A stretch of DNA of 64,000 nucleotides from JAIQGF01 sp051006995 (GCA_051006995.1 JBPCSQ010000037.1:193861-257860); one strand, 5' to 3'. Positions 43,279 to 52,601 are shown, counted from the first letter of the stretch. Program-made: numbers and translations. Notes: a model not told the origin generated them from the sequence alone.

Positions 43279-45429
43279 TTACCAAAGCCTTCTTGCGATG
43301 GCATCCACCACCGGTTGCGCCATCGAGGGCAGCAACCCGCGCCGTCTGCCAAAGATCTTTGCAGTTCCCGTCATTCCATCACGCAATTTCCCGTCACGAT
43401 TATCGAGCAGGATGTCCACCGCGAAGAACGACGGCGGACGCAATCCCTGATAATGCTCCTGCGGCATCAGTCCCGATCGCGGTTCCTGCGAGGTCGGCGA
43501 AACCGAGATCACCTTCCCCTCCAACGGCGTCCACAGCGCGTCTACCCGCAGGGAATTGTCGGTTACCGTTTTCAGCTTCCGGTACTCCGGCTCGGAAACG
43601 TACACCCGCGCTCGCATCACGGAGAGGTCTGCCACTTCGGCAATCACCGTACCCGCCGGCGCGTACGTCCCCACCAGGTCGTGGACGCGCGGCGTAATCA
43701 CGACTCCGCTGATCGGCGTGGTCACGTCGAGCGCTTGCACCTGCTGGCTGAGGACACGCTTGGCCACCGCCATCTCCAGTCTCTGCTGCTCGGCGACACC
43801 GAATCCTGAATACCGCAACTGCGCTTCCCGCGAGCGCGACGCGGCGGCATCGTAGTTGGCCACGCTCTCCGCCTGCCTCGAGGCCAGTCCCAGGTCGCGA
43901 AGCTGCGCCAGGGTGCTTCCGGCTTGCACTGCTTGTCCTTCGTCGGCCAGCACGCCGGTGATCCGCCCAGGCACATCGGTCCGCACCACCGTGTGTTGCA
44001 CCGGTTCCAGGATGAACCGTTCTTCAGCGTATTCGTGCCGGACCGGGATCATCAGCAAAATCAAGGCGATGGCACCAGCCCAGGTAATTTGTTTCCAATG
44101 CACGCGCATAAGATCTCTCTTGTCCAGGTACAGCTCTTTCAGGAACACCGACAATTTTCTGAGACGAGACTTGAAGATCAGCAGGGCCAGCATACCGGCC
44201 GGCACAAAGGCCCACACCGGGTTGTAATACTGCATTACGTGGTACGCCAGCCGGGCGAAGAACAGCAGCACGAAGTAGCAGTACGCGCCCGACAACAGCG
44301 CATACGTGATGAACCCCACCCGCCGCAGCGGCGGCATCGGCGGCACCGTCGCTGGCATGCGGAAGATGTACTTCCGCACCACGCCTACCAGGTACGCCGT
44401 CGATTGACCCTTCAGATCGAAAAACCGGAAGATTTCGCAGAACAGGAAGTAACCATCCATGCGGGACAGAGGATTCCAGTTGATGAACACCGGGAACAGT
44501 CCGCCGCTCAGGATCAGCAGGTAGGCGATGTTATGCAGTGTTGAGGCCGGCGGCGTCAGCCACCACACCACGCTCATGTAGGCCACGATCTGAATTTCAG
44601 CCCACAGCCCGGCGGCGATGGTGGCAATCCGCCCCCAGCGCCCGGCCACCACGAACGCCTCGGCGCAATCGCAGAACACGCATGGCGCCAGGTACACCGT
44701 GAAAATTCCCATGCGGTGCGATTTTCCGCCGAAGTGATGGCAGGTCAGACCATGCGCAGTTTCATGGAAGAACCCGATGACCATGAACACGCCGAGAAAT
44801 TCGAAAAAGTGCAGGATGCCGCGTCCCGACAAGTCGTACCAGTACAGGTTATCCAGCCAGAACTGGTGCCAGTGCGACCCCAGGATCACTCCCATCACCA
44901 CCAGCATGAACACGTTCCACACGAACCACCAAGGGGTGTAGAAGAACTTGACCTTTTCGTGCAGCCAGTCCAGGAATTTTTCCGGATTGAAGTACCACAG
45001 CTCGATGGTGGTGACGTCGACGTGAGCTTTCTTCTTCTTCACCGCCTTGTGCCGCTGCTCGGCCAGCGCATCGCACAGGCTGATGCTCTCCTCGTAGGGC
45101 GTCTTGTACCAGAAATCGCTTTTCTCCAGCCCGTCGGCGAATTCGCGCACTTCATCCACTGTCACCTGGTAGCCCGTCCGGCGCACGAAAAGCTCGGTCA
45201 CCTGTTCGTAGGTGCGCTTGCCGTCGAACAGCAGCACCAGGTTGTATTGCAGCTGGTTGAACCGGTAATAGTGCGGCGGGCCGTTCGGGATGATGAGCCG
45301 GTAAAACGTTCCTTCGCGCTCCTGGTGCTCGCGCGTGATTACGTGCGGGTGGATGCGCGGGTACCGGTTCGGTATCCGCTGCGGCGGTACTTCCGGAAGT
45401 GCCGTCTCCAGAATGCGGGCGAGATTCAT
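43279..45429 (-). CDS. PqqD-like / M50 site-2 protease / HlyD fusion membrane protein
   Basis: 716 residues from ATG 45429, overlapping the HlyD stop by four bases. Residues 25-105 resemble a PqqD-type winged helix (FNQLQYNLVLLFDGKRTYEQ), the fold that binds peptide leaders in RiPP pathways. Residues 165-450 are polytopic, with the metalloprotease motif HETAHG (222-226) and NWNPLSRMDG (317-326), both zinc-site motifs of M50 proteases. After a segment near 455 comes a periplasmic lipoyl/HlyD domain (VRTDVPGRITGVLADEGQAV, then ISGVVITPRVHDLVGTY). It could bind, cleave and export a peptide. The neighbouring repeat peptide is the obvious candidate; that is inference. Confidence 0.92.
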   Translation of the reverse strand: MNLARILETALPEVPPQRIPNRYPRIHPHVITREHQEREGTFYRLIIPNGPPHYYRFNQLQYNLVLLFDGKRTYEQVTELFVRRTGYQVTVDEVREFADGLEKSDFWYKTPYEESISLCDALAEQRHKAVKKKKAHVDVTTIELWYFNPEKFLDWLHEKVKFFYTPWWFVWNVFMLVVMGVILGSHWHQFWLDNLYWYDLSGRGILHFFEFLGVFMVIGFFHETAHGLTCHHFGGKSHRMGIFTVYLAPCVFCDCAEAFVVAGRWGRIATIAAGLWAEIQIVAYMSVVWWLTPPASTLHNIAYLLILSGGLFPVFINWNPLSRMDGYFLFCEIFRFFDLKGQSTAYLVGVVRKYIFRMPATVPPMPPLRRVGFITYALLSGAYCYFVLLFFARLAYHVMQYYNPVWAFVPAGMLALLIFKSRLRKLSVFLKELYLDKRDLMRVHWKQITWAGAIALILLMIPVRHEYAEERFILEPVQHTVVRTDVPGRITGVLADEGQAVQAGSTLAQLRDLGLASRQAESVANYDAAASRSREAQLRYSGFGVAEQQRLEMAVAKRVLSQQVQALDVTTPISGVVITPRVHDLVGTYAPAGTVIAEVADLSVMRARVYVSEPEYRKLKTVTDNSLRVDALWTPLEGKVISVSPTSQEPRSGLMPQEHYQGLRPPSFFAVDILLDNRDGKLRDGMTGTAKIFGRRRGLLPSMAQPVVDAIARRLW

Positions 45430-46331
45430 TGGGTCTTGACGCGAACGTTGACGGTCATTCCCGGCCGCAGCTCACCGGGCGGGCCCTGTACTTGCGCCTG
45501 CACTTCGATGGTGCCGCTGGAGGGATCCACCACCGGGCTCACCAACATTACTTTCGCCGCCTGCTGCAGCTCCGGCGCGAACGCCGTCGAGACCTGCACC
45601 TCCGAGCCTACTTTCACCGTCTTCACGAATTCCTGCGGCAGCGTAAAGCGCACGTTCAGCGGACTGGTCGCCGTCACCCAGAAGATGCGGTCTCCCAGCG
45701 CGACCTTCTGCCCCGCGCGCACGTAACGCCGGGCCACGATCCCGTCGAACGGCGCCAGGATGCGTGTCTTGTCCAGTTCAAAGTCCAGCGCCTTCAGCGC
45801 CGCTTCCGCGTTTTTCAGATCCTCGCCCTGTCGCTGCAGGTAGAACTTTCCGCTTTCCACCGCGTACTGGTCGTGCTCCATTTGCTGCTTGGTTATTAGG
45901 TTCGCTTTCCACATCTGCTCGGAGCGCCACGCGTCCGACTCGCGCATCTTCAGCTCCGCCTGCCAGTGCTGGTAGTCCGCCTTCGTCCCCTCGGCCTTCG
46001 CCTTGGCGGCGTCGCGGTCGGCCGTGATCTGCCGGTCGTCCAGTAGCGCCAGCAATTGCCCTTTATGCACCGGCGCGCCCACGTCCGCCAGGATTTTGGC
46101 GACCACGCCCTCGCGCTGCGAGGCTACGTCCACCTGGTTCTCCACCACGAGTGGACCCGATGCGGAGTAGAAGTTCGACGCCGGCTTCGCCGTGGCCTGC
46201 TGCGTCGCCGCCGGCGCCGGCGCTGCCTCTGCCGCCGTCACCGGGTGATTACTGCTGCATCCCGCCAGTCCCAGCGCGGCAATTACCCCAAGAATAGCGA
46301 ACCGATCCTTACCCACCACCCACCTCCGCAT
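45426..46331 (-). CDS. HlyD-family periplasmic adaptor lipoprotein
   Basis: 301 residues from ATG 46331, with GGGAGAAAG upstream; the open frame to 46427 would overlap the gene before it. The signal peptide ends in a lipobox (VIAALGLAGC), so it is lipidated by Lgt. A lipoyl half (VDVASQREGVVAKILADVGA), a long coiled hairpin (residues 100-180), a second lipoyl half (ILAPFDGIVARRYVRAGQKV) and beta-barrel domains follow, as in RND or ABC-exporter adaptors. No pump gene is adjacent; the M50 fusion follows with an ATGA overlap. Confidence 0.93.
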   Translation of the reverse strand: MRRWVVGKDRFAILGVIAALGLAGCSSNHPVTAAEAAPAPAATQQATAKPASNFYSASGPLVVENQVDVASQREGVVAKILADVGAPVHKGQLLALLDDRQITADRDAAKAKAEGTKADYQHWQAELKMRESDAWRSEQMWKANLITKQQMEHDQYAVESGKFYLQRQGEDLKNAEAALKALDFELDKTRILAPFDGIVARRYVRAGQKVALGDRIFWVTATSPLNVRFTLPQEFVKTVKVGSEVQVSTAFAPELQQAAKVMLVSPVVDPSSGTIEVQAQVQGPPGELRPGMTVNVRVKTQ

Positions 46332-46345
46332 CTTTCTCCCGCTAC

Positions 46346-48733
46346 TCACCACCCGAACCAGCTCCACAATTTGCCCCACGCCCACATCCCCACCCCGCGG
46401 AAGATCACGTATCCCGCCGGATGCCACCCGACGCTGATCTTGGTGATGCCCTGCATGCCCGGCCGGATGACAGACTCCGCGTTCGCGAGGTCCACGCGCG
46501 CAAAATACACGCGCTTGTCCGCTTGCGTGCTGCTGGTCGGGCTGACGATTTGCACCTGCCCGCGGAACTTCTGTGTCGGGAAGCTCTCCAGCTTTACTTT
46601 GGCGGAGTCCCCGGCCTGCAGCAGCGGCACATCGGTTTCGTCCACCGCCACGTCCACGGTGGCGTGCGAGGTGTTTGCCACTTCGGCAAAGCTGTCGCCG
46701 GCCGAAAGCTTGGTGCCAATCAGCGTCTCGACGTGCGGCGTGACCACTACGCCATCAATCGGCGACCGCAGCCGCGTGCGTTCCAGCCGCTCTTTCGCGC
46801 GCGTCACTTCCGCTGCCCAGTAATCCGCTTGTACCCGCTGAATGCCGGCTTCGCCGCCGTCATTCGATGCCAGGGCGCGGTTCATGGCCGACTGCGCGAT
46901 TCCCAGCTTCGCCTGAGCTGCCGCCAACGCCGACCGGTAATCCCAATCCTGCAGTTCCGCCAACACCGTTCCGCGCACCACGTGGTCGCCCTCGCGGACG
47001 TGGATGTTCTTGATCACTCCATCCAGTTCGCTCTGCACGTACGTGCTGACCTGCGGCGCCACCACCGATTCGCCCGCCACCCGCATCGGCAGGGGCACGA
47101 ACACCAGGAACAGCACGGTTGCCACCGCTAGCGCGATGGTGGTCATGCGCCGCCGCTTTTCCATTGCCATGAACTGATGTTTACGCTGGATCAGCGGCTC
47201 CAGCACCCCGATCAGCGGCACTTCCTTGTACAGCGAGGCGTTGCGCACCGCCACCGTCGCCTGCGACGCCAGCACCTTCACGAACTCCATCTGCGCGTCC
47301 GACAGGAAGTCCGGCACCGAGCTCTCGAACGACAGCATGCCCAGCCGGCCCTGGTCATCGGCCAGCGGGACCGCGTACCACGAACGCGCTCCCGACTCCA
47401 GGAAGTAAGCCTGGAATTTCGCCCTGGTTTCCTCCCGGTCGGCGATGACGTCGTCGCCCTGCACGTACACGTGGATTCCGTGCTCATACTGCGCCGACCA
47501 TTCCAGCATCTCCCGCAGCTTGCGAACCGCCGGGTCGGTGTGCATGATTTCGGTCTGGCCGGAAATGCACCCGATGCGGAATTTTCCCCGCTCCTCCAGC
47601 GCCACCGCCGCGCGCTCGAAGGCGATGATCTTTTGCGGCGCGTTCACCACCGTTTGCAGCACCCGGTCCAGGTTGAGCGTCGAGGTGATCTCGTTGCTCA
47701 CCTGCACCAACGTTTCCAGCACCTCGATCTTCTTCTCGGCCTCCATCAGGCTGGCGTTGTGCAGCGCCCGCCCCGCCGTCTCCGCCATCATTCCGAGGAA
47801 GAAAAGATCGTCATCGTCGAAGGGCGCGCCGTCATTGCGGTTCACGCACTCCAGCGCTCCCACCAGCGACTCGCCGTCCATCACCGGAACGGCCATCTGG
47901 CTGAAGATTGCCCCTTCCTGCACTTCGCCATTGCGTTTCACCAGCCGCGGATCACTCCCATCCGCGATCAGCACCGATTCGCCGTTCTCGCCCACCTGCC
48001 GGATGATGTCGTCGGCTATTGCCCCATCTTCCAGCGTGGGGTCGTCGCCGTCGCGATTCATCAGCAGCAGATCTTCTTCCTCGACCACCCACAGGTTGAC
48101 CCCCTGCACGTTCAGCAACTCGCGAACTTTCGCCGTGATGATCGGCATCAGTTCGTCCATCTGCAGCGTCGAGGTAAACACCTTCTCTACGTCGTACAGC
48201 GCGGTCATGCGGGTGATGGAATCGAGGCTGGAGTTGCGCTCCGACTCGTAGGCCACCGCGGTGGCCAGCGCCAGCGCCGACAAATCGTTCAACTGGTTGA
48301 TTGCCTGCACGTCCTCGGGAGTCAGCGCGCGCTCGAAGCTGATCGCCTCGATGGCCCCGATCAGCACCTCTTCCAGCAGGATGGGTACGTACGCCAGCGA
48401 TACGATCGTGCGCCGCACATCCAGGTGCGCGTAGTACTCGCGCGCCAGTTGCGATCCGGCAAACAGCAGCGGCTGGCGTTGCCGCGCCAGTTCGGTCAGC
48501 GTGGCGCTTTGCAAAGCCGCTTCGTCCACCGAGACTTCGCCCACCGTCGCCTTGAGGAACCACGGCTGCTCTTCTTCCTCGCTGAACATGTACAGGTTAA
48601 TGGCGCATCCAGGCGCCAGCGCCGCGGCTTCGCCGGCGATTACCTCCGCCCGCGGCGCGACTTCGCGTTCCGCCAGCAGCAAAGCGGCGAGCTCGCCCAG
48701 GGGAACGGTTAAAGCAGGTCTTTGCGTCGCCAT
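46346..48733 (-). CDS. triple-GAF / transmembrane / HlyD fusion protein
   Basis: 795 residues from ATG 48733. Three GAF domains are seen at about 20-160, 190-330 (GAIFSQMAVPVMDGESLVGA) and 350-500 (SWYAVPLADDQGRLGMLSFE). A single membrane segment (IALAVATVLFLVFVPLPM, about 533-550) follows, then a periplasmic HlyD-type part (VQSELDGVIKNIHVREGDHV, RLRSPIDGVVVTPHVETLIG). So a cytoplasmic sensor module is joined to an export adaptor, an arrangement I do not know from described systems. First gene of the three-gene operon; the gap to the next gene is 14 bp. Confidence 0.93.
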   Translation of the reverse strand: MATQRPALTVPLGELAALLLAEREVAPRAEVIAGEAAALAPGCAINLYMFSEEEEQPWFLKATVGEVSVDEAALQSATLTELARQRQPLLFAGSQLAREYYAHLDVRRTIVSLAYVPILLEEVLIGAIEAISFERALTPEDVQAINQLNDLSALALATAVAYESERNSSLDSITRMTALYDVEKVFTSTLQMDELMPIITAKVRELLNVQGVNLWVVEEEDLLLMNRDGDDPTLEDGAIADDIIRQVGENGESVLIADGSDPRLVKRNGEVQEGAIFSQMAVPVMDGESLVGALECVNRNDGAPFDDDDLFFLGMMAETAGRALHNASLMEAEKKIEVLETLVQVSNEITSTLNLDRVLQTVVNAPQKIIAFERAAVALEERGKFRIGCISGQTEIMHTDPAVRKLREMLEWSAQYEHGIHVYVQGDDVIADREETRAKFQAYFLESGARSWYAVPLADDQGRLGMLSFESSVPDFLSDAQMEFVKVLASQATVAVRNASLYKEVPLIGVLEPLIQRKHQFMAMEKRRRMTTIALAVATVLFLVFVPLPMRVAGESVVAPQVSTYVQSELDGVIKNIHVREGDHVVRGTVLAELQDWDYRSALAAAQAKLGIAQSAMNRALASNDGGEAGIQRVQADYWAAEVTRAKERLERTRLRSPIDGVVVTPHVETLIGTKLSAGDSFAEVANTSHATVDVAVDETDVPLLQAGDSAKVKLESFPTQKFRGQVQIVSPTSSTQADKRVYFARVDLANAESVIRPGMQGITKISVGWHPAGYVIFRGVGMWAWGKLWSWFGW

Positions 48734-48913
48734 TCAGCGACTCCTTACGATTGTGAACAGTTTGTGGGGCGCGCCCCGCCGGGGGGAGCCGGGGAGCTAC
48801 AGACTTGCAAAACTTCCCGACTTACCGTAACTTGCAGCGGACTGTAACAAACGCCTTTTCCGGTGTCAACGAATCCCGCTTGGCTGGCCGCTTTCGGTGA
48901 AAACGGGATTAAG

Positions 48914-49291
48914 ATGATTTGGGGGGTCGTTGTGGACATAGACGTTCGCAAGTTCGGCAAGGTGCACGCGGTCCGGTTGAAGGGACAACTCAAGCTTGGC
49001 GAGCCGGTGGACGAGCTCCGCTCCACCCTCGACGGCATCATCGCCGAAAACAGTGTCTCCGTCGTCCTCAACTTGACCGAGGTCCCCATGGCCGACTCCA
49101 GCGGTGTCGGCGCCATGGTCCGCTACCAGTCCTCTCTCAAGCAGAAGGGCGGCGCCCTGAAGCTGGTGAACCCCTCGAAGCTGGTGTCCCAGACCCTGAA
49201 GATTCTCGGCCTGCTCAGCGTTTTCGAAGTCTTCGACGACGAAAACGCCGCCATCCAGTCCTTCACCCCGGAAGCCGCCACCGCCGGCTAA
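48914..49291 (+). CDS. STAS-domain anti-sigma factor antagonist
   Basis: 125 residues from ATG 48914. GTG 48932, which has GGGGGG five bases upstream, is an equally good start; GTG 48863 is also open. The STAS fold reads VHAVRLKGQLKLGEP, VVLNLTEVPMADSSGVGAMV with the Ser that is phosphorylated in SpoIIAA-type proteins (DSSG), and LKILGLLSVFEVFDDE. It probably controls a partner-switching sigma pathway; no kinase or anti-sigma gene is next to it. It is divergent from the export operon. Confidence 0.92.
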   Translation: MIWGVVVDIDVRKFGKVHAVRLKGQLKLGEPVDELRSTLDGIIAENSVSVVLNLTEVPMADSSGVGAMVRYQSSLKQKGGALKLVNPSKLVSQTLKILGLLSVFEVFDDENAAIQSFTPEAATAG

Positions 49292-49526
49292 CCCGCGCGA
49301 AACATGATCGTCGGGCACACGTCTGGCACAGGCCCTGCGTGTGCATGTATTAACAATTGTCATCCTGAGCGAGGGCGTATGCCCGAGTCGAAGGACCCCG
49401 CGTTCGCTGGCACTCACGAAAGTTGCCAAAAGACATTCAAATCCGCAATCTTCAATTCCCCTTTGTTCCGCCAGCTGCTTTTCTGAAACTGAAACCGAAA
49501 CAGAAACTCTTTATAATTCCACCGCC

Positions 49527-50429
49527 ATGAAACTCGCGCTTGTGCTGTTGCTGTCACTCGCTTCGCTCCTCGCCCAAACCGCGCCTGCACCTGCCGACAG
49601 CTCTGATCCCATCAAGCAGGCGCGCAAGCTCAACACGGAAGGGAAGCAGGACGAAGCTCTGGCGCTCTACCGCAAAGTGCTCCAGTCCGATCCGAATTCC
49701 TACGAGGCGCATCTTGGCGTGGGCATTGCCCTCGATCTCAAGGGTCAGTACGACGAAGCACGCCGCGAATTCGCCAAAGCCATCGCCGTCGCGCCGCCGG
49801 AAAGAAAATCGCAGGCGGTGCGCAACATGGCCTTTTCTTATGCTTTCGAGCGTAAGCCCGCCGAGGCCGCCAGGTACGAGCAACCGCTCTACGATGACGC
49901 CATCGCCAAGGAGAATTTCTTTGCCGCCGGCGAAGTGGCCAACGAGTTGGCGCGAATTTATCTCGAGTCGGGCGACCTCGAGAATGCGCTCGCCTGGTAC
50001 CAGAAAGGCCGCGAAGCCGGTCTGCGTCAGCCCAACCTCACTCCCGCCCAGAAGGATCTCTGGACCTTCCGCTGGCTGAGCGCCCAAGGCCGCATTGAGG
50101 CGCGGCGCGGCCGCTGCTCCGAAGCTCGCCAGGATGTGGACTCGGCCAAAACCATCATCGAGCGCGGCGCCAATCCCGAGCAGGCGCCCTTCCTTCCTTA
50201 TTTCAGCGGCTATGTCGCGCTTTACTGCGGTGACACCAAGACCGCCATTGCCGATCTGCAGAAGGCCGACCAGCGGGATCCTTTTATCCTCGTCCTGCTG
50301 GCGCAGGCTTATGAGGAATCCGGGGACCACACCCAGGCCGTAGAGCTCTATCGCAAGGTCCTGACCATCAATTCCCACAACCCAACCAATGCTTTTGCCC
50401 GTCCTGTCGCCAAACGGAAACTGTCTTGA
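49527..50429 (+). CDS. secreted TPR-repeat protein
   Basis: 300 residues from ATG 49527. The signal peptide is short (KLALVLLLSLASLLAQ). At least five TPR-like helix pairs follow, for example KLNTEGKQDEALALYRKVLQ, AHLGVGIALDLKGQYDEARR, ELARIYLESGDLENALAWYQ and LAQAYEESGDHTQAVELYRK. A TATAAT at 49512 lies too close to the start to be its -10 unless the message is leaderless. Probably a periplasmic scaffold; partner unknown. Confidence 0.9.
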   Translation: MKLALVLLLSLASLLAQTAPAPADSSDPIKQARKLNTEGKQDEALALYRKVLQSDPNSYEAHLGVGIALDLKGQYDEARREFAKAIAVAPPERKSQAVRNMAFSYAFERKPAEAARYEQPLYDDAIAKENFFAAGEVANELARIYLESGDLENALAWYQKGREAGLRQPNLTPAQKDLWTFRWLSAQGRIEARRGRCSEARQDVDSAKTIIERGANPEQAPFLPYFSGYVALYCGDTKTAIADLQKADQRDPFILVLLAQAYEESGDHTQAVELYRKVLTINSHNPTNAFARPVAKRKLS

Positions 50430-50595
50430 GATATTGACGATTGTCGTCCTGAGCGACCTGCCGCCTCAAGGCATTCCAATCCGCAATCTCCAATCTGCGC
50501 GTCGTTTGCGCCCCCTGCCCTCGGTGGTTTGGGTTTTCTGAAAACGGCACTTCCCCCTGCGACTCTCCCGCATCCCACAATTAAGAGAGGTGACC

Positions 50596-51141
50596 ATGGA
50601 AGGAGTTGTCGGCGTATTTCAATCGCGTGTGGAAGCCGAGCACGCCGTGCGTGACCTGCGCGAGAACGCCTTCGGCGAGCGCCAGATTATCTTCATCACT
50701 CCGGAGTGCAACCCGCAGGAACTCGCCAACGTCCCCACCACCGCCGCCGAGGAGCCGGGCATCGGCAAAGCCATCAGCAGCTATCTCGGTGCCGCCATCG
50801 GCGCCGGCGCCGGCTTCGGACTGGGCACCGCCGCGGCCTCGCTCGTGATTCCTGGGGTCGGCCCCATCTTTGCCGTCGGCCTGGGCGCGGCGGCGCTGCT
50901 TGGCCTCGGTGGCGCCGCGGTCGGCGCATCGGTCGGCGAGGAAACTGAAACCCGCCTCGACGAAGGGATTCCCCGCGATGAGATCAATGACCTTCGCGAA
51001 TTTCTTCGCCGCGGAAGCACCCTGGTCATCGTCAACGTGAATACGCCCGAGCGCGTCGATCAGGCCCAGCAGGTCATTCGCGACCACGGCGGCCTGCGCT
51101 TCGACCAGGTCCGACACCATCTCCGCCACGACGCCGCCTGA
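50596..51141 (+). CDS. general stress 17M-like domain protein with glycine-rich hydrophobic core
   Basis: 181 residues from ATG 50596, with AGAGGTGA upstream. The N-terminal region (VVGVFQSRVEAEHAVRDLRE) and the C-terminal region (LVIVNVNTPERVDQAQQVIRDHGG) look like the two halves of a YflT/GSP17M domain. Between them lies a long Gly/Ala-rich hydrophobic stretch (residues 55-117), as in glycine-zipper membrane proteins. Function in stress response is a family inference. Confidence 0.82.
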   Translation: MEGVVGVFQSRVEAEHAVRDLRENAFGERQIIFITPECNPQELANVPTTAAEEPGIGKAISSYLGAAIGAGAGFGLGTAAASLVIPGVGPIFAVGLGAAALLGLGGAAVGASVGEETETRLDEGIPRDEINDLREFLRRGSTLVIVNVNTPERVDQAQQVIRDHGGLRFDQVRHHLRHDAA

Positions 51142-51193
51142 ACCAAGGGGTGACTCAGGATTAAATCAGATTCAGGGGTAACCATGGGAACTG

Positions 51194-51237
51194 TTCCCAC
51201 CCCTGTCTCGCCCGACTTTGGCGAGACAGGGTGGGAA
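51194..51237. repeat. long intergenic hairpin
   Basis: A 19-base left arm (51194-51212) pairs with an 18-base right arm (51220-51237) with one bulged C and a seven-base loop. It lies between convergent genes and may act as a terminator, though no T-tract follows on either strand. Confidence 0.6.
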
Positions 51238-51272
51238 TACCGACCGACGCTCGGCTGAGGAAAAGGGAAGTC

Positions 51273-51509
51273 TTACGCTGCCGGAGCTTGCTGTGATCGG
51301 CAGTTGCGCGCGTACTCGTCCATGAAGTCTTCCGCCGCACTCTCCGCGGCTTCGAAGGATTCATATTGCGCCAGCAGCAGGATCTCCGGCGAGCCATGCC
51401 GCTGCACCACGCAGTGCGCAATCCTCGGATGGCTGCGCCGGTCCAAGATAATGTCCGCCCGCAGCTCTCCTCTTCGCAGATGGATGCGTGGAATGCACGC
51501 CGCCGTCAT
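51273..51509 (-). CDS. small hypothetical protein
   Basis: 78 residues from ATG 51509; the longer frame to 51818 has no natural-looking N-terminus. The sequence shows a beta-rich first half (RIHLRRGELRADIILDRRS, HPRIAHCVVQRHGSPEILLL) and an acidic helix (SFEAAESAAEDFMDEYAR). It is soluble and compact. No family recognised. Confidence 0.6.
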   Translation of the reverse strand: MTAACIPRIHLRRGELRADIILDRRSHPRIAHCVVQRHGSPEILLLAQYESFEAAESAAEDFMDEYARNCRSQQAPAA

Positions 51510-51873
51510 GGTCTTGCGTCGTTCTCGGGACTCGAATAGACGCAGTGGCACGTCAATCTTGCTCCGGGCGATAAGTGGCGCGCGCCCCGGTTGTAAGGGA
51601 AACAGTTTGTAAGCGCCGCGATCTTGGCCAGAAGAGGCTGGCGCTAGGGAGGGGAACTCCGAGTTGTACGAAGTGTTTCGACATCCGGAGGTTGCCTCCT
51701 TGTCAACACTGTTGACAAAGCAAAGAGGCCTTAATCCGATTTCGGAGCAGTCCTCGACTTCGCCCATCTTGCCCTGAAGCGGCGGCTGCAGCGTAGGACT
51801 ACTTCGGGACAGCGCCATTCATCCCCAGCCATTAGCTCCCGCTTCGAAGCACAATCGGAGGTATCATTAGCCT
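51510..51873. promoter_or_regulatory. intergenic region with operator-like palindrome
   Basis: About 360 bp between divergent genes. TTGTCAAC-ACT-GTTGACAA (51700-51718) is a perfect eight-base inverted repeat and contains a TTGACA-like box, so a repressor could cover a promoter here. No good -10 was found at the right distance. Confidence 0.4.
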
Positions 51874-52536
51874 ATGCGGGCGCAGATTGCGGCGGCGGCT
51901 TTGGTTCTCGCCATTGCGATTCCGGTTTGCGCACAGCGGACGCGCGGCTTCGCGCCTCGTACCGGAGCCACGATTTCGGTGCGCCCGGGTGGACGCGTCG
52001 CCTTCCGCGGCGGCTTTGCCATCGGACATAATCCGGGCTTCCGCGTCTTCATCGGCCCGCGCGTCTTCCATCATCCGCGGCACTTTGCGGTGTTCCCGTT
52101 CGGCTACCCGTACGCATTCTCTTACGCGCCGTATCCGTTTTATCCGCCACTCGGCTACTACGATTACGGCTACGCGAACTATGCGCCGCCGGCGTCGTAT
52201 CTGCCGGAGCACGACACGGGAGTGAACAACGAGATTTACCAGCTCCGCGCCGAGGTGGATCAACTCCGCCAGGAGCAGATGGTGCGCGAGCAACGCACCG
52301 CGGCGGCTCTTGCTCCACCGCCGGCGCCGGTTGCGCCCGAGCGTTTGCCGACCATCATCCTTGTCTTCCGCGATGGCCGCCGCGAGGAAATTCGCGCCTA
52401 CGCTATCTCCGGAACCACGCTCTGGATTTTGACCGAGCAGCGCGCCCGCAAGGTCCCTCTCGCGGATCTCGATCTCGCCGCCACCGCCGACGTCAATGAC
52501 GAACGCGGCGTCCCCTTCCGCCTGCCGGCGCAGTAA
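51874..52536 (+). CDS. secreted Tyr/Pro-rich protein
   Basis: 220 residues from ATG 51874, with a signal peptide (IAAAALVLAIAIPVCAQ). The middle is rich in Phe, Tyr, Pro and Gly (FGYPYAFSYAPYPFYPPLGY). Next comes a short coiled coil (EIYQLRAEVDQLRQEQ), then a C-terminal beta region (TIILVFRDGRREEIRAYAIS and LWILTEQRARKVPLADLDL). The last part resembles small domains found at the end of other acidobacterial secreted proteins. Role unknown. Confidence 0.8.
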   Translation: MRAQIAAAALVLAIAIPVCAQRTRGFAPRTGATISVRPGGRVAFRGGFAIGHNPGFRVFIGPRVFHHPRHFAVFPFGYPYAFSYAPYPFYPPLGYYDYGYANYAPPASYLPEHDTGVNNEIYQLRAEVDQLRQEQMVREQRTAAALAPPPAPVAPERLPTIILVFRDGRREEIRAYAISGTTLWILTEQRARKVPLADLDLAATADVNDERGVPFRLPAQ

Positions 52537-52601
52537 ATCAAGGACCGCGCAACTACACTCCGTGCCGCCAATCCGCGGTCATATCTCATGCTTTCCGCAC
52601 C

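Noticed and set aside
49510..49517. TTATAAT as the -10 of the TPR gene
   Set aside because: It lies only 10 bases before the ATG and no -35 box is at the right distance; a leaderless message cannot be shown from sequence alone.
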